From the NCBI RefSeq assembly GCF_000943555.1, contig NZ_JTDV01000008.1, forward strand, positions 62,001 through 126,000: 64,000 nucleotides of DNA, in the 5' to 3' direction. The notes under the pieces are model-generated. The model was given only the letters and a program-made list of their open reading frames with translations, did no database searches and had not been told where the DNA came from. This DNA is from Neotamlana nanhaiensis. GTDB lineage: Bacteria > Bacteroidota > Bacteroidia > Flavobacteriales > Flavobacteriaceae. Position numbers and translations under genes: made by a program. Numbering within the stretch: position 1 is the first letter of the stretch; each line of letters starts with the position of its first letter. Positions 8,283 to 17,298 of this stretch are shown piece after piece.

Positions 8283-9908
8283 TTATTCTTCTAATATAAC
8301 AAACTCAACGCGTCTGTTAGCTTGTAAGTCTTCATCAGAACAATTGCTCTTACAATCAATTAATGGTTTCGATTCGCCAAACCCTTTTGATTGTAACCTA
8401 CTTTTAGCAATACCATTTTTAACTAAAAACTTAACCGCAGAGGCTGCACGCTTATCCGATAGGTTTAAGTTGTAAGCATCTCTACCTTTGTTATCGGTAT
8501 GGGCATTAATAGCTAACTTCATGGTTGGGTGTTCTTTTAAAACTTTTACCACTTTGTTTAAAGAAATTGTCGATTCTTCTTTAACGCTGTACTTATTAAA
8601 ATCGAAATAAATATTTTCTAAAACAATACGTAATTCATCATCAACTTTAGCAATTACAGGTTCGGTGGTGTGTAATTCTAAATTTTTGTTGTACGTAGCT
8701 TCGGTGCCTTTAAATGCTGTAAACGTTTCAGTAGCATCTTTAAAACCATCTTTTTGAGTACTAAGTACATATTTTTCAAAAGGTATCACGTTAAAGCTAT
8801 ATTTTGCATCTTCACCGGTAATAGTTCTGGCAATTTCCTCGCCATCTTCATCTTTTAAAATAACTAAAGTGTTAGGTAATTTTATTTGCGTGTCTAAATC
8901 TAGTACTTCGCCTTCAATGTTTTGAATAACTTCATTATTCATAGCTGTATAAATATCGAAACTACCACGACCATTTTGTCTGTTAGACGATACATAGCCT
9001 TTGTTTTTTGCAGCTAAAAAGTAGGCTACTTCGTCGTAAACTGTATTAATAGTATTGCCTAAGTTTCTAGGTGTTTTGTAACCTTGCTTTGAAATTTTGC
9101 TTACAAATAAATCGTAACCTCCAATGTTTTCATGGCCTTGTGACGAAAAATATAAGTATTTACCATCAATTGAAAGCGAAGGATATTTATCGTTTTCAGT
9201 GGTGTTTACGGTATTTCCTAAGTTTTTAGGGGTGCTTAAAGTACCATCGGCATTAATGTTTGAAACGTATAAATCGAAACCACCAATAGCATCGGGTAAA
9301 TTAGCAGAGAAATATAATTTGTCTCCAGCCGGATTAATAAAAGGGTTTTCAATTGAAACATTTTCTTTGTTAATACTAAGTAATTCTTCATTTATCCAAT
9401 TGCCGTGAGAATCTGCTTCAAGTACTGCTTTGTAAAGTTTGTATTCCAAAGAATGAGCTTTACTACTTCTTGTATAATATACGGTATTTTGGTCTTTCGA
9501 GAAAGTTAATTGATCTTCGCTATCACTAGTGTTTAAAATTCTAGAAAAAAGCATTGGTGAACTTAATTGTCCATTTTTATCAATATTTAAGCAATAGTAA
9601 TCTTTAAAAGCTTCGCCTGTATTAGGGTCGATTTTAGCTAAACCACCAATTTTTTTCGACGATACTAAAATAAGTTTGTTTCTAAAAAAACCAGAACCAA
9701 GTTCGGAATATTTAGTGTTTACACCAGCATCTAAAACGTCAAATTTAAATCCATTTGCTCCAATTTCTTCAGCAGAAACAGTTTTAGTAAATTCGAACAA
9801 ATGTGCGTTGTCGTTGCTAAAATTTGCAGCAATTAAATTAGACGGACCTTGTTGACTAATAACAATATTAGTGATAAGGAAAACTACGAGGTAAAATTTA
9901 GTTTTCAT
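8283..9908 (-). CDS. OmpA-family protein with PD40 beta-propeller repeats
   Basis: 541 residues with an N-terminal signal peptide (MKTKFYLVVFLITNIVISQQ). Residues about 140-320 contain PD40/WD40-like blades (SGDKLYFSA-type motifs: DKLYFSANLPDAIGGFDLYV and KYLYFSSQGHENIGGYDLFV). Residues about 330-415 form a carboxypeptidase-regulatory-like beta domain (IEGEVLDLDT...), and the C-terminal about 115 residues are an OmpA peptidoglycan-binding domain (YFDFNKYSV, HTDNKGRDAYNLNLSDKRA, NRRVEFVI). This resembles the PorE-type architecture of type IX secretion but I do not see the N-terminal TPR region, and no PorP/SprF-like gene is adjacent. Periplasmic or outer-membrane-associated structural role is likely. 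A TATCTTTA -7-like element lies at 9940-9947 on the minus strand. Confidence 0.85.
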   Translation of the reverse strand: MKTKFYLVVFLITNIVISQQGPSNLIAANFSNDNAHLFEFTKTVSAEEIGANGFKFDVLDAGVNTKYSELGSGFFRNKLILVSSKKIGGLAKIDPNTGEAFKDYYCLNIDKNGQLSSPMLFSRILNTSDSEDQLTFSKDQNTVYYTRSSKAHSLEYKLYKAVLEADSHGNWINEELLSINKENVSIENPFINPAGDKLYFSANLPDAIGGFDLYVSNINADGTLSTPKNLGNTVNTTENDKYPSLSIDGKYLYFSSQGHENIGGYDLFVSKISKQGYKTPRNLGNTINTVYDEVAYFLAAKNKGYVSSNRQNGRGSFDIYTAMNNEVIQNIEGEVLDLDTQIKLPNTLVILKDEDGEEIARTITGEDAKYSFNVIPFEKYVLSTQKDGFKDATETFTAFKGTEATYNKNLELHTTEPVIAKVDDELRIVLENIYFDFNKYSVKEESTISLNKVVKVLKEHPTMKLAINAHTDNKGRDAYNLNLSDKRAASAVKFLVKNGIAKSRLQSKGFGESKPLIDCKSNCSDEDLQANRRVEFVILEE

Positions 9909-10031
9909 TTAATGAGAGAGATTGGTTAATTAATTGAAATAAAGATAGTAGCAATCTCTTTACTAAAATAATTTCTTAGACCAATAACGGTTTAAATCGA
10001 CAATGCAAAAGAATATTATATTATGATAATT

Positions 10032-11546
10032 TTAATCGTTCATTTTTAACAATTCCTCTAGATAGTTTCTAGAATTCGATAAACGCGGAATTTTATGCTG
10101 GCCACCCAATTTGTTGTTTTGTTTTAGCCAATCATAAAATAAATTTTCGCGAGCAATATTTATTTTAGGTTCGTTTAAGGTGATGTTATTGAATCGTTTA
10201 GCTTCATAATCGGAATTTAATGTTTTTAAAGCCTCGTCAAATAGTTTATTAAAATCACTCATGTTTTTAGGGGGTGTTTTAAACTCAATTAACCATTCGT
10301 GCGCTCCTTTTTCTTTGCCTTCCATAAAAATTGGAGCAGCAGTAAAATCTTTAATATCACAATGGGTTTGTGCGCAGACTTGTTTTATGGCATTTTCGGC
10401 ATTTTCAATAATAAGTTCTTCACCAAAAACATTTATATGATGCTTGGTTCTACCAGAGATTTTAATACGATACGGGTTTAGCGAAGTAAATCTAACGGTA
10501 TCTCCAATTTTATAACGCCATAAACCGGCATTTGTAGTAATTATGATAGCGTAATTTTTACCTAGTTCGACTTCGCTTAGTGGAATGGCATATTCTTGCG
10601 GCGTCGCGTAAACTTCCATTGGGATAAACTCGTAAAATACACCATAGTCGAGCATGAGTAATAATTCGTCTGAATTATTTTGATCTTGAATAGCAAAAAA
10701 GCCTTCAGAAGCATTGTAAATTTCGTAATAACGAAACCCAGATTTGGGTAGTATTTTTTTGTATTGATCTTTATAAGGCGTAAAGCTTACACCGCCGTGA
10801 AAATAGACTTCCAGATTTGGCCAAACATCAAATAAATTTTCTTTTCCTGTAGTTTCTAAAACGGTGTTTAGTAATACCAACATCCATGATGGTACACCAG
10901 CTAAACTGGTTACATTTTCGTTTATGGTTTCGTTTACAATGGCTTGCATTTTGTGTTCCCAGTCGCTCATTAACGAAACCTTATTGCTTGGTGTGCTGCT
11001 AAATTCTGCCCAAAACGGCATATTATCAATTAAAATGGCCGATAAATCGCCAAACGAAGTGCCTTTTTCTTTATATAATTGTTTGCTTCCGCCTAAACGT
11101 AAACTTTTACCTTTAAATAATTGTGCATCTTCGTTATTGTTTAAATACATGCACAATAAATCTTTACTGGCCGCGTAGTGGCAATCTTCTAGCGATTCTT
11201 CACTTACAGGAATAAATTTACTTTTAGATCGCGTGGTACCGCTCGATTTGGCAAACCATTTTATAGGTGTTGGCCAAAATAAATTGTTTTCACCTTGGCG
11301 AGAACGTTGAATAATGTCTTGCCAATCGTCGTAATTTTGAATAGGAACCCGCTCGGAAAATGTTTTATAGTTTTTTATGGAAGCAAAGTCGTATTTTTTT
11401 CCTAATTCGGTATGTTTTGCAAAATCTAAAAGGTTGAATAATAGCTCATTTTGAACCTCGTTAGGGTATTTTAAAAATAGCTCAATTTGATGAAAACGCT
11501 TTTTTAAAATCCATGAAGCAATTGAATTTACTATGGTTATTGGCAT
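10032..11546 (-). CDS. GH3 auxin-responsive promoter family protein (acyl-adenylating enzyme fold)
   Basis: 504 residues with recognisable GH3 features: WFAKSSGTTRSKSKFIPVS near residue 95, the phosphate/AMP-binding SSGTT motif; YNASEGFFAIQD, matching the second ATP motif; and NAGLWRYKIGDTVRF with the later SGRTKHHINVFGEELI motif. In plants GH3 enzymes adenylate a carboxylic acid and transfer it to an amino acid. The bacterial members are common in Bacteroidota but their substrate is, as far as I know, unestablished. The gene stands alone between the OmpA-type gene and a divergent DUF2797 gene, so context gives no clue to the substrate. Confidence 0.88.
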   Translation of the reverse strand: MPITIVNSIASWILKKRFHQIELFLKYPNEVQNELLFNLLDFAKHTELGKKYDFASIKNYKTFSERVPIQNYDDWQDIIQRSRQGENNLFWPTPIKWFAKSSGTTRSKSKFIPVSEESLEDCHYAASKDLLCMYLNNNEDAQLFKGKSLRLGGSKQLYKEKGTSFGDLSAILIDNMPFWAEFSSTPSNKVSLMSDWEHKMQAIVNETINENVTSLAGVPSWMLVLLNTVLETTGKENLFDVWPNLEVYFHGGVSFTPYKDQYKKILPKSGFRYYEIYNASEGFFAIQDQNNSDELLLMLDYGVFYEFIPMEVYATPQEYAIPLSEVELGKNYAIIITTNAGLWRYKIGDTVRFTSLNPYRIKISGRTKHHINVFGEELIIENAENAIKQVCAQTHCDIKDFTAAPIFMEGKEKGAHEWLIEFKTPPKNMSDFNKLFDEALKTLNSDYEAKRFNNITLNEPKINIARENLFYDWLKQNNKLGGQHKIPRLSNSRNYLEELLKMND

Positions 11547-11587
11547 ATTTAGATTATATTTAGTCTCTAAAAATAAGATTTTTTTTT

Positions 11588-12382
11588 ATGACTTACCAAG
11601 GCGTATTAACAAAAATGGAAACGGAGTTTTTAGAGCCAATACATTATTATTTGGTGTTTGAAAACGACTTTATAAATATGAATCAGCTGCTTAATAAAAG
11701 TATAACCTTGCAATTTGTTAAATATCAATGTTTAAATTGTAATTTAAATAAACCTATTTACCGACAAGGTTTTTGTAAAAGTTGTTTTTTCGATATTCCG
11801 CAAGCCGCCGATTGGATTATGCGCCCCGAATTAAGCACCGCGCATCTCGATAAAGAAGACCGTGATTTAGAATACGAAAAGAAGGTGCAATTACAACCAC
11901 ATATTGTGTATTTGGCAAATTCTAGCAATGTAAAAGTTGGGGTAACTAGAAAAAGCCAAGTGCCAACACGTTGGATAGACCAAGGTGCGCATGAAGCTAT
12001 TGAAATTGTAGAAGTGCCAAACCGCTATTTAGCAGGAGTAACCGAAGTGGCATTAAAAGATCATGTTAGCGATAAAACCAATTGGAGAACCATGCTTAAA
12101 AATGATATAGTAGATGAAAATTTAGTGGCATGGCGCGATAAGTTAAAAGCCTTTATTCCAGAGGAAGCTAAAGATTATTTTATTGAAAATAACACCGAAA
12201 CGAATTTAAATTTTCCAGTTGTAAAATATCCAACAAAGCCAAAAAGTTTAAATTTATTAAAAAGTAAAACCTTTACAGGTGTGCTTTCAGGAATAAAAGG
12301 ACAGTATTTAATTTTTGAAGATGATACCGTTTTTAATATTAGAAGTAATGAAGGTTTAGTGGTCGATTTAACGGTGAATTAA
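11588..12382 (+). CDS. DUF2797 family protein with zinc-ribbon cysteines
   Basis: 264 residues. Four cysteines in two pairs, CLNCNLNKPIYRQGFCKSC (about residues 44-62), make a probable zinc ribbon. The following HIVYLANSSNVKVGVTRKSQVPTRWIDQGA segment (about 107-135) is the family core; its YLA...KVGVTR...RWIDQGA pattern resembles a GIY-YIG-like strand-helix, which is my inference and not an established function. It is divergent from the GH3 gene with a 41-nt gap and ends before a bidirectional terminator. Function unknown. Confidence 0.75.
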   Translation: MTYQGVLTKMETEFLEPIHYYLVFENDFINMNQLLNKSITLQFVKYQCLNCNLNKPIYRQGFCKSCFFDIPQAADWIMRPELSTAHLDKEDRDLEYEKKVQLQPHIVYLANSSNVKVGVTRKSQVPTRWIDQGAHEAIEIVEVPNRYLAGVTEVALKDHVSDKTNWRTMLKNDIVDENLVAWRDKLKAFIPEEAKDYFIENNTETNLNFPVVKYPTKPKSLNLLKSKTFTGVLSGIKGQYLIFEDDTVFNIRSNEGLVVDLTVN

Positions 12383-12406
12383 AAGGAAAACGATTTAAAA
12401 CTAAAT

Positions 12407-12457
12407 AAAACAGAGTATCATCGAAATGTTCAATGTATTTCCGATAATACTCTGTTT
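12407..12457. terminator. Bidirectional terminator between the DUF2797 gene and rpsU
   Basis: A long, slightly interrupted stem: AAAACAGAGTAT with CATCGAAAT (12407-12427) pairs with ATTTCCGAT and AATACTCTGTTTT (12436-12457). T-rich flanks on both strands fit the convergent genes ending at 12382 and 12481. Confidence 0.85.
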
Positions 12458-12480
12458 TATATTTTATAAAGTACTAGATA

Positions 12481-12675
12481 CTAAATATCTTCTTGATCTC
12501 TAAGACCTTGAATGTACGACGCTTTTTGTATTTCACGACGACGCTCAACAGATGGTTTAGTAAAATACTGTTTGTCGCGTAAGTTTTGCATCACTTTTAC
12601 ATTACGGTGCTTACGTTTGTAACGTTTTAAAGCACGTTCAATGCTTTCTCCTTCTTTTAAAATGATTTTTAACAT
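12481..12675 (-). CDS. rpsU: 30S ribosomal protein S21
   Basis: 64 residues: MLKIILKEGESIERALKRYKRKHRNVKVMQ... is the S21 pattern of an acidic-to-basic short helix protein, with the usual basic C-terminal half ending in a Flavobacterium-type DQEDI tail. S21 binds the 30S platform near the 16S 3' end; in Bacteroidota it has been linked to sequestering the anti-Shine-Dalgarno, consistent with the absence of Shine-Dalgarno sequences at genes in this window. It lies 38 nt downstream of rpoD on the same strand, so co-transcription is likely. Confidence 0.96.
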   Translation of the reverse strand: MLKIILKEGESIERALKRYKRKHRNVKVMQNLRDKQYFTKPSVERRREIQKASYIQGLRDQEDI

Positions 12676-12713
12676 ATAGTTGTTTTAATTAATTACGTAT
12701 TTAAATTTTAGGG

Positions 12714-13577
12714 CTATCCTAAATAGGTTTTTAATACTTTGCTTTTCGAGTTGTGCCTAAGCCTACGAATCGCTTTTTCTTTTATTTGTCTTACACGCTC
12801 TCGTGTTAAACCAAAAGCATCACCAATTTCTTGTAAACTCATGGGGTGTTTTTGGCTAATACCGTAATAATATCGAATAACTTCGGCTTCCTTGCTGGTA
12901 AGCCTATCTAAAGCGCGATTTACTTCAGTATTTAAAGAATCTTTTATTAAACCATCATCTGGTTTAGGCGATTCGTTTGATGATACAACATCGTATAAAT
13001 TTGATGCTTCTCCTTCTTTAAACGGTGCATCCATCGATACGTGTTTACCCGAAACTTTCATAGACTGCTTTACATCGTTAACAGTTAAATCGAGTTCGTT
13101 TGCAATTTCTTGCGCATTAGGTTCACGTTGGTATTCTTGCTCTAAAAACGAATAAGCTTTATTTATTTTGTTAATTGAGCCAATTTTGTTCAAAGGTAAG
13201 CGAACTATTCGAGATTGTTCGGCTAAAGCTTGTAAAATTGCTTGACGAATCCACCAAACGGCATAAGAAATGAATTTAAAGCCTCTAGTTTCATCAAAAC
13301 GTTTGGCCGCTTTTACCAAACCAGCATTACCTTCGTTAATTAAATCGGGTAGTGTTAAACCTTGATTTTGATATTGTTTAGCAACCGAAACCACAAAACG
13401 TAAGTTCGATGTTGTGAGTTTGTTTAAGGCTTGTTGGTCGCCTTGTTTAATACGCTGTGCTAATTCTACTTCCTCATCGGCAGTTATCATCGATATTTTG
13501 CTAATGTCTTGCAGATATTTATCTAGCGATTTAGACTCACGGTTTGTTACTTGTTTTGTGATTTTTAATTGTCTCAT
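12714..13577 (-). CDS. rpoD: Primary RNA polymerase sigma-70 factor, short Bacteroidota form
   Basis: 287 residues, lacking the long region 1.1/non-conserved region of E. coli RpoD, as is typical of Bacteroidota. Region 1.2 is at the N-terminus ([27 protein letters not shown]), region 2 includes [41 protein letters not shown], and region 4 ends with the helix-turn-helix [20 protein letters not shown]. This is the housekeeping sigma that reads the TAnnTTTG promoters reported here. It is followed by rpsU. Upstream (13578-13722) I found no clear promoter. Confidence 0.96.
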   Translation of the reverse strand: MRQLKITKQVTNRESKSLDKYLQDISKISMITADEEVELAQRIKQGDQQALNKLTTSNLRFVVSVAKQYQNQGLTLPDLINEGNAGLVKAAKRFDETRGFKFISYAVWWIRQAILQALAEQSRIVRLPLNKIGSINKINKAYSFLEQEYQREPNAQEIANELDLTVNDVKQSMKVSGKHVSMDAPFKEGEASNLYDVVSSNESPKPDDGLIKDSLNTEVNRALDRLTSKEAEVIRYYYGISQKHPMSLQEIGDAFGLTRERVRQIKEKAIRRLRHNSKSKVLKTYLG

Positions 13578-13722
13578 ATATTATAGATGTGTTTTTTTTG
13601 AAAACGTTGTAATCTATAACATAGATAAAAAATCTAATAAACCTAATTTTTGGACGCTTTTGTTTAAAAATGGGTTAAAAATCGCTGAAATTTAACTGTT
13701 TTTTAAGTTTTTTGAGTGATTT

Positions 13723-16398
13723 TCAGTTTTTCTGCTCTTCCGTTTTTTTGGTTTTGCTAAACAAACCACCAAGTACATTTTTTACCGTTTCTTGGGTTGA
13801 ATTAGTTTTGGTAGAATCTGTAGTGGTCTTTTTATCCGATACTAAATCTTTTAGTACATTTTTTACGGTGTTATTTTGCTCGTTTTTAATGGAGTCGGTT
13901 TTGGTGTTATTGTTTCCAATTAAACCACCAAGCATATCTTTAACTTTGGTTTTCCCTTGGTTAAGTAATTTTTGCTTTTCAATTTCAATAAGTTGTGCGG
14001 TAAGGTTTTTTACGCCACTTGTTAAATCGGTTTTTACATTGGGGCTGGTTAAACTACCGCCAATGTTTGCCGTAACAGGAATTGTAATATTATTGGCTTC
14101 GTCGGTATTTATTTTACCAATTAATTGGTTTACATCGCTTCCTAAATATTTTGCAGGGACATCTAACACGGCGCTGTATTCTAAACTTTGATCAAAACCG
14201 TGTGCACCCGAAACGCTTATGTTAATATCGTCGTATTTTATGTTGAAGGGTTTTACACTTACTTTACCATTGGCAAAACTTAAGCTAGTTTTTAAATCTT
14301 TTAAGTTAATTTTACTGAAGTCTACAAAATTTAAAGCGCCGTCTAACTTATTTAATAACGGACTGTTTTTTTCTTCAATGTTTGTGGTTAAAAGTTCGGC
14401 TAAAGCATTACCAGAAATGGTGCTTAGGTTTGGCGATAATTCGTTGTCTAAATCGCCCGAAAAGCTTAAAGTTGTATTTATTTTACCTTGGAAAAACTTC
14501 GCGATTGGCGCAATACTTTGCAGTAACTCTAAATCTTTAAACGATTGTGCAATATCAAAACCATCGGCGCCTAATTTCACGTTAAATGTTGGAGTGTCGT
14601 TTTTAGTTGAAACATCGCCCGAAACCGTCAATATCCCATCAAAAATTGATGATTTTAAATTTTCTAAAATGGCTTGTTGGTCTTTTATATAAACGGTTCC
14701 ACTAAGGTTTTTTAAATTTAAATTATCATACACAACGGTATTGGCATTGGCGTGTATAATACATTCTAAAAACGCTGGTATTTTTAAAGCTTCGGTGGTT
14801 GTTGGTGTGTTTTCTTGGGTTTCAGCTTCAGTTTCAGTCGACATAAAATCATGCACTTTAAATGTATTCGATTTTAAATAGAAGTCGCCTTTTAAAGTGT
14901 TATCGCTAAGTAAAAAGCCCATTAAATTCTTTATGGTTCCGGTGGCATTAATATCGCTTCCGCCTGTTTTAGCTTCAAAATTATTCAGCGTTACATCATC
15001 GGCTTTTAAGCTCATTGAAGCGTTGGTTATATGAAGTGGATTATTTAAGTCTTCCGAAGAAAAAACAAAATCTGTTATACTCGCTGTACCGCTATTTTTT
15101 ATTCTAGAATAAGCATTGGTTTCAATAGCTTCCATATCGAAAGCAGTGTTTATGTTGGCTTTTAAAATGCCAGTTAGTGCGGTTTCTAAATCAATTGGGT
15201 AAGCTTTTGTTAAGTTTGCGAGATTTAAAACACCGTTAATATAGGCGTTAACCAACATGTTTTGAGTAATGTTTTTTAAGGTTGCCGACGCTTTAAACAC
15301 ATCTTGATCAATTTTAAAATCTAACTGATTAATGTTAACATAGGTATCGTCAACATTACCCGTTGTGTTTTTAATTTCGGTGTTTAGGTAAATATTGTTG
15401 ATGCTTTTAGGTAAATCGGGATATTTAAACGAGGCGTTGTTCGATGCCAAACTAATATCGAGCGTTGGTATAGTTTCATCGGTAACTTTGCCTTTAATAA
15501 TACCTTTTACTTTAAAATTACCAGTAGTTTGCACATTTTCAATACTTTTTGAATAGGTTTCTGGAATTAATGCTAAAAAGTTCTTAAAGTCCGATTCTGG
15601 ATTCTCGAAAGTAATATCGATATCTTGACCATCTTCAAGAAGCTGTATAAAACCATCAAACTCAATAGGCAACTGGTTTATATAACCTTTATTATCTTTA
15701 AACGTGTATTTACTGTTGGCTAAATCTAAGTCAATTATGGCGTCGAGTTTAATGCTGTTATTGTTTAAATACATAGTACTATCTAAACTAAAACTTACAT
15801 TGGTTTGCGTTTGTGTGTCTAATTCGGATGTTTCGGCCGAAAACGTGCCATGGCCTTCATGGTTTAATTCGGTTAAAAATAGCTGCATAGCACTTGCTTC
15901 ATCAATATAAGTAATTGCGCTGTTGGTTATGCTGTAATCTTCAATATCGAAAGTAAAACTACTATTGTTATCTGCTTCTACTTGGTTTTCTGTTTCTTTG
16001 GTTATATCGTAATTGGCATTGCCAAACTTATCTGTTTTAAGTGTTAAAAGTGCTTCGTTAACTACAATTGAATTCACTACCAAAGGGTCGTCACTAGCTT
16101 TTTTTAGTAACTCTTTAATATCCATAGTAAAAGCAATATGTTTTGCCGATACTAAGGTTTCATCTTCAAAAGGTTTAAAATTGGTAATTACCAAATCGTC
16201 TACACTAACATGAGCTTGCGGAAAGTTTTTTATAAAACTTAAACTAACGTCGGTAAACTCAACTTTAGCATTAAGATTTTGGTTGATAAAGCGTTTTACG
16301 ATGTCGTTTATTTTTCCTTGAAAGGCAAAAGGGATGATTAATAAAATGGCAAATAAAGTTAAGATTGTAATGCCAATAATTTTTAGAAATTTCTTCAT
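13723..16398 (-). CDS. AsmA-family protein (large periplasmic, membrane-anchored)
   Basis: 891 residues. An N-terminal membrane segment (KIIGITILTLFAILLIIPFAF, residues 7-27) precedes a very long beta-rich region with the AsmA start motif LNAKVEFTDVSLSFIKNFPQAHVSVDDL (about 42-70). A second conserved block near residues 640-800 (GNALAELLTTNIEEKNSPLLNKLDGALNF...) is the AsmA C-terminal-like region, and the tail after about 810 is low-complexity and rich in Lys, Thr and Asn. AsmA-like proteins are implicated in outer-membrane lipid transport and assembly; the specific role here is inferred. Monocistronic in appearance, with a palindromic repeat in its leader. Confidence 0.85.
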   Translation of the reverse strand: MKKFLKIIGITILTLFAILLIIPFAFQGKINDIVKRFINQNLNAKVEFTDVSLSFIKNFPQAHVSVDDLVITNFKPFEDETLVSAKHIAFTMDIKELLKKASDDPLVVNSIVVNEALLTLKTDKFGNANYDITKETENQVEADNNSSFTFDIEDYSITNSAITYIDEASAMQLFLTELNHEGHGTFSAETSELDTQTQTNVSFSLDSTMYLNNNSIKLDAIIDLDLANSKYTFKDNKGYINQLPIEFDGFIQLLEDGQDIDITFENPESDFKNFLALIPETYSKSIENVQTTGNFKVKGIIKGKVTDETIPTLDISLASNNASFKYPDLPKSINNIYLNTEIKNTTGNVDDTYVNINQLDFKIDQDVFKASATLKNITQNMLVNAYINGVLNLANLTKAYPIDLETALTGILKANINTAFDMEAIETNAYSRIKNSGTASITDFVFSSEDLNNPLHITNASMSLKADDVTLNNFEAKTGGSDINATGTIKNLMGFLLSDNTLKGDFYLKSNTFKVHDFMSTETEAETQENTPTTTEALKIPAFLECIIHANANTVVYDNLNLKNLSGTVYIKDQQAILENLKSSIFDGILTVSGDVSTKNDTPTFNVKLGADGFDIAQSFKDLELLQSIAPIAKFFQGKINTTLSFSGDLDNELSPNLSTISGNALAELLTTNIEEKNSPLLNKLDGALNFVDFSKINLKDLKTSLSFANGKVSVKPFNIKYDDINISVSGAHGFDQSLEYSAVLDVPAKYLGSDVNQLIGKINTDEANNITIPVTANIGGSLTSPNVKTDLTSGVKNLTAQLIEIEKQKLLNQGKTKVKDMLGGLIGNNNTKTDSIKNEQNNTVKNVLKDLVSDKKTTTDSTKTNSTQETVKNVLGGLFSKTKKTEEQKN

Positions 16399-16417
16399 AA
16401 ATAGAATTTGAAAAGTT

Positions 16418-16438
16418 TCGCTTTCGCGGAAGCAAATT
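16418..16438. repeat. Short palindromic extragenic repeat, inverted copy
   Basis: TTTCGCTTTCGCGGAAGCAA lies upstream of the AsmA-like gene. It is the inverted copy of the element at 4686-4703 (TTCCGCGAAAGCG core). Confidence 0.55.
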
Positions 16439-16521
16439 TATATGAATATACGTTGAAAAGCTGTTAAAAGATGAAAACAGAATCTTATCTTTTTGTTAAT
16501 ATTTTAGGGCGTTTGAAGCTT

Positions 16522-17226
16522 TTAAAGCAAGTTGATTTCATCGTTTGTTTTTAAATTGAAGCGTTTTTTAAACAAATACACACCCAAATATAAAAATGGC
16601 GTATCGCAAGCGGCAACAATAACCTTAAATAAGAAACCACTAACCAGTAAACCTTTAAAGTTAGCCCATTCAATAATACCAAACGAGCATAATAAAAATA
16701 CAATGGTAAAAGTATCGACAAACTGGGAGGTCCAGGTTGAAAAATTATTACGCAACCACAATTTTTTACCTTCAGTTAATCGTTTCCAGAAGTGATAAAT
16801 TTGAATATCGACAAACTGTGCAAACAAATACGTAAGCATACTTGCAAAAACAGCAATGGCCGAATTACCAAACACATTCTTAAACGTAGTATCATCTATC
16901 GCAGACCAAGACGTAGCAGGTACGGCACTAGAAACAAAAATGATTAAAAGCGAAAATATTGAAGCAAATATACCCGCAATAACCACATCGTTAGCGCGTT
17001 TTTTGCCATAAATTTCGCTTATTAAGTCGGTAATTAAAAAGGTAATTGGGTAAGGTAAAATGCCAACAGAAATCTCAAAAAGCTTGCTTCCAAAAATTTC
17101 AATATCAAACGGATACCAGTAAAAAAACTTTTGAAAAATAAGATTTGAAACCACTAACGATGTTATAAATAAAGCGCCTAAAAGGATGTAAATACGTTGT
17201 GCAGCGAGTTTGTTTTTGTCTGTCAT
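16522..17226 (-). CDS. Queuosine precursor transporter (YhhQ/QPTR family, DUF165)
   Basis: 234 residues with about six membrane helices. The family core is visible: FEISVGILPYPITFLITDLISEIYGKKRANDVV (about 50-82), then RNNFSTWTSQFVDTFTIVFLLCSFG (about 158-182). Members import queuosine precursors such as preQ0 or preQ1 for tRNA modification. It is divergent from the folK-type gene with a 72-nt gap between start codons. No queuosine biosynthesis gene is adjacent in this window. Confidence 0.9.
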   Translation of the reverse strand: MTDKNKLAAQRIYILLGALFITSLVVSNLIFQKFFYWYPFDIEIFGSKLFEISVGILPYPITFLITDLISEIYGKKRANDVVIAGIFASIFSLLIIFVSSAVPATSWSAIDDTTFKNVFGNSAIAVFASMLTYLFAQFVDIQIYHFWKRLTEGKKLWLRNNFSTWTSQFVDTFTIVFLLCSFGIIEWANFKGLLVSGFLFKVIVAACDTPFLYLGVYLFKKRFNLKTNDEINLL

Positions 17227-17298
17227 TTATAATTGTGAATAATTAACTCATGTAAATATAAAAGAATAAAAATTGATTTAGTTATTTTGCCATCTCTT

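Noticed and set aside
13712-14191. A 159-residue plus-strand open frame, hydrophobic in appearance, within the AsmA-like gene.
   Set aside because: It is antisense to the coding part of a long, well-supported gene and shows no family motif. It results from codon bias on the other strand.
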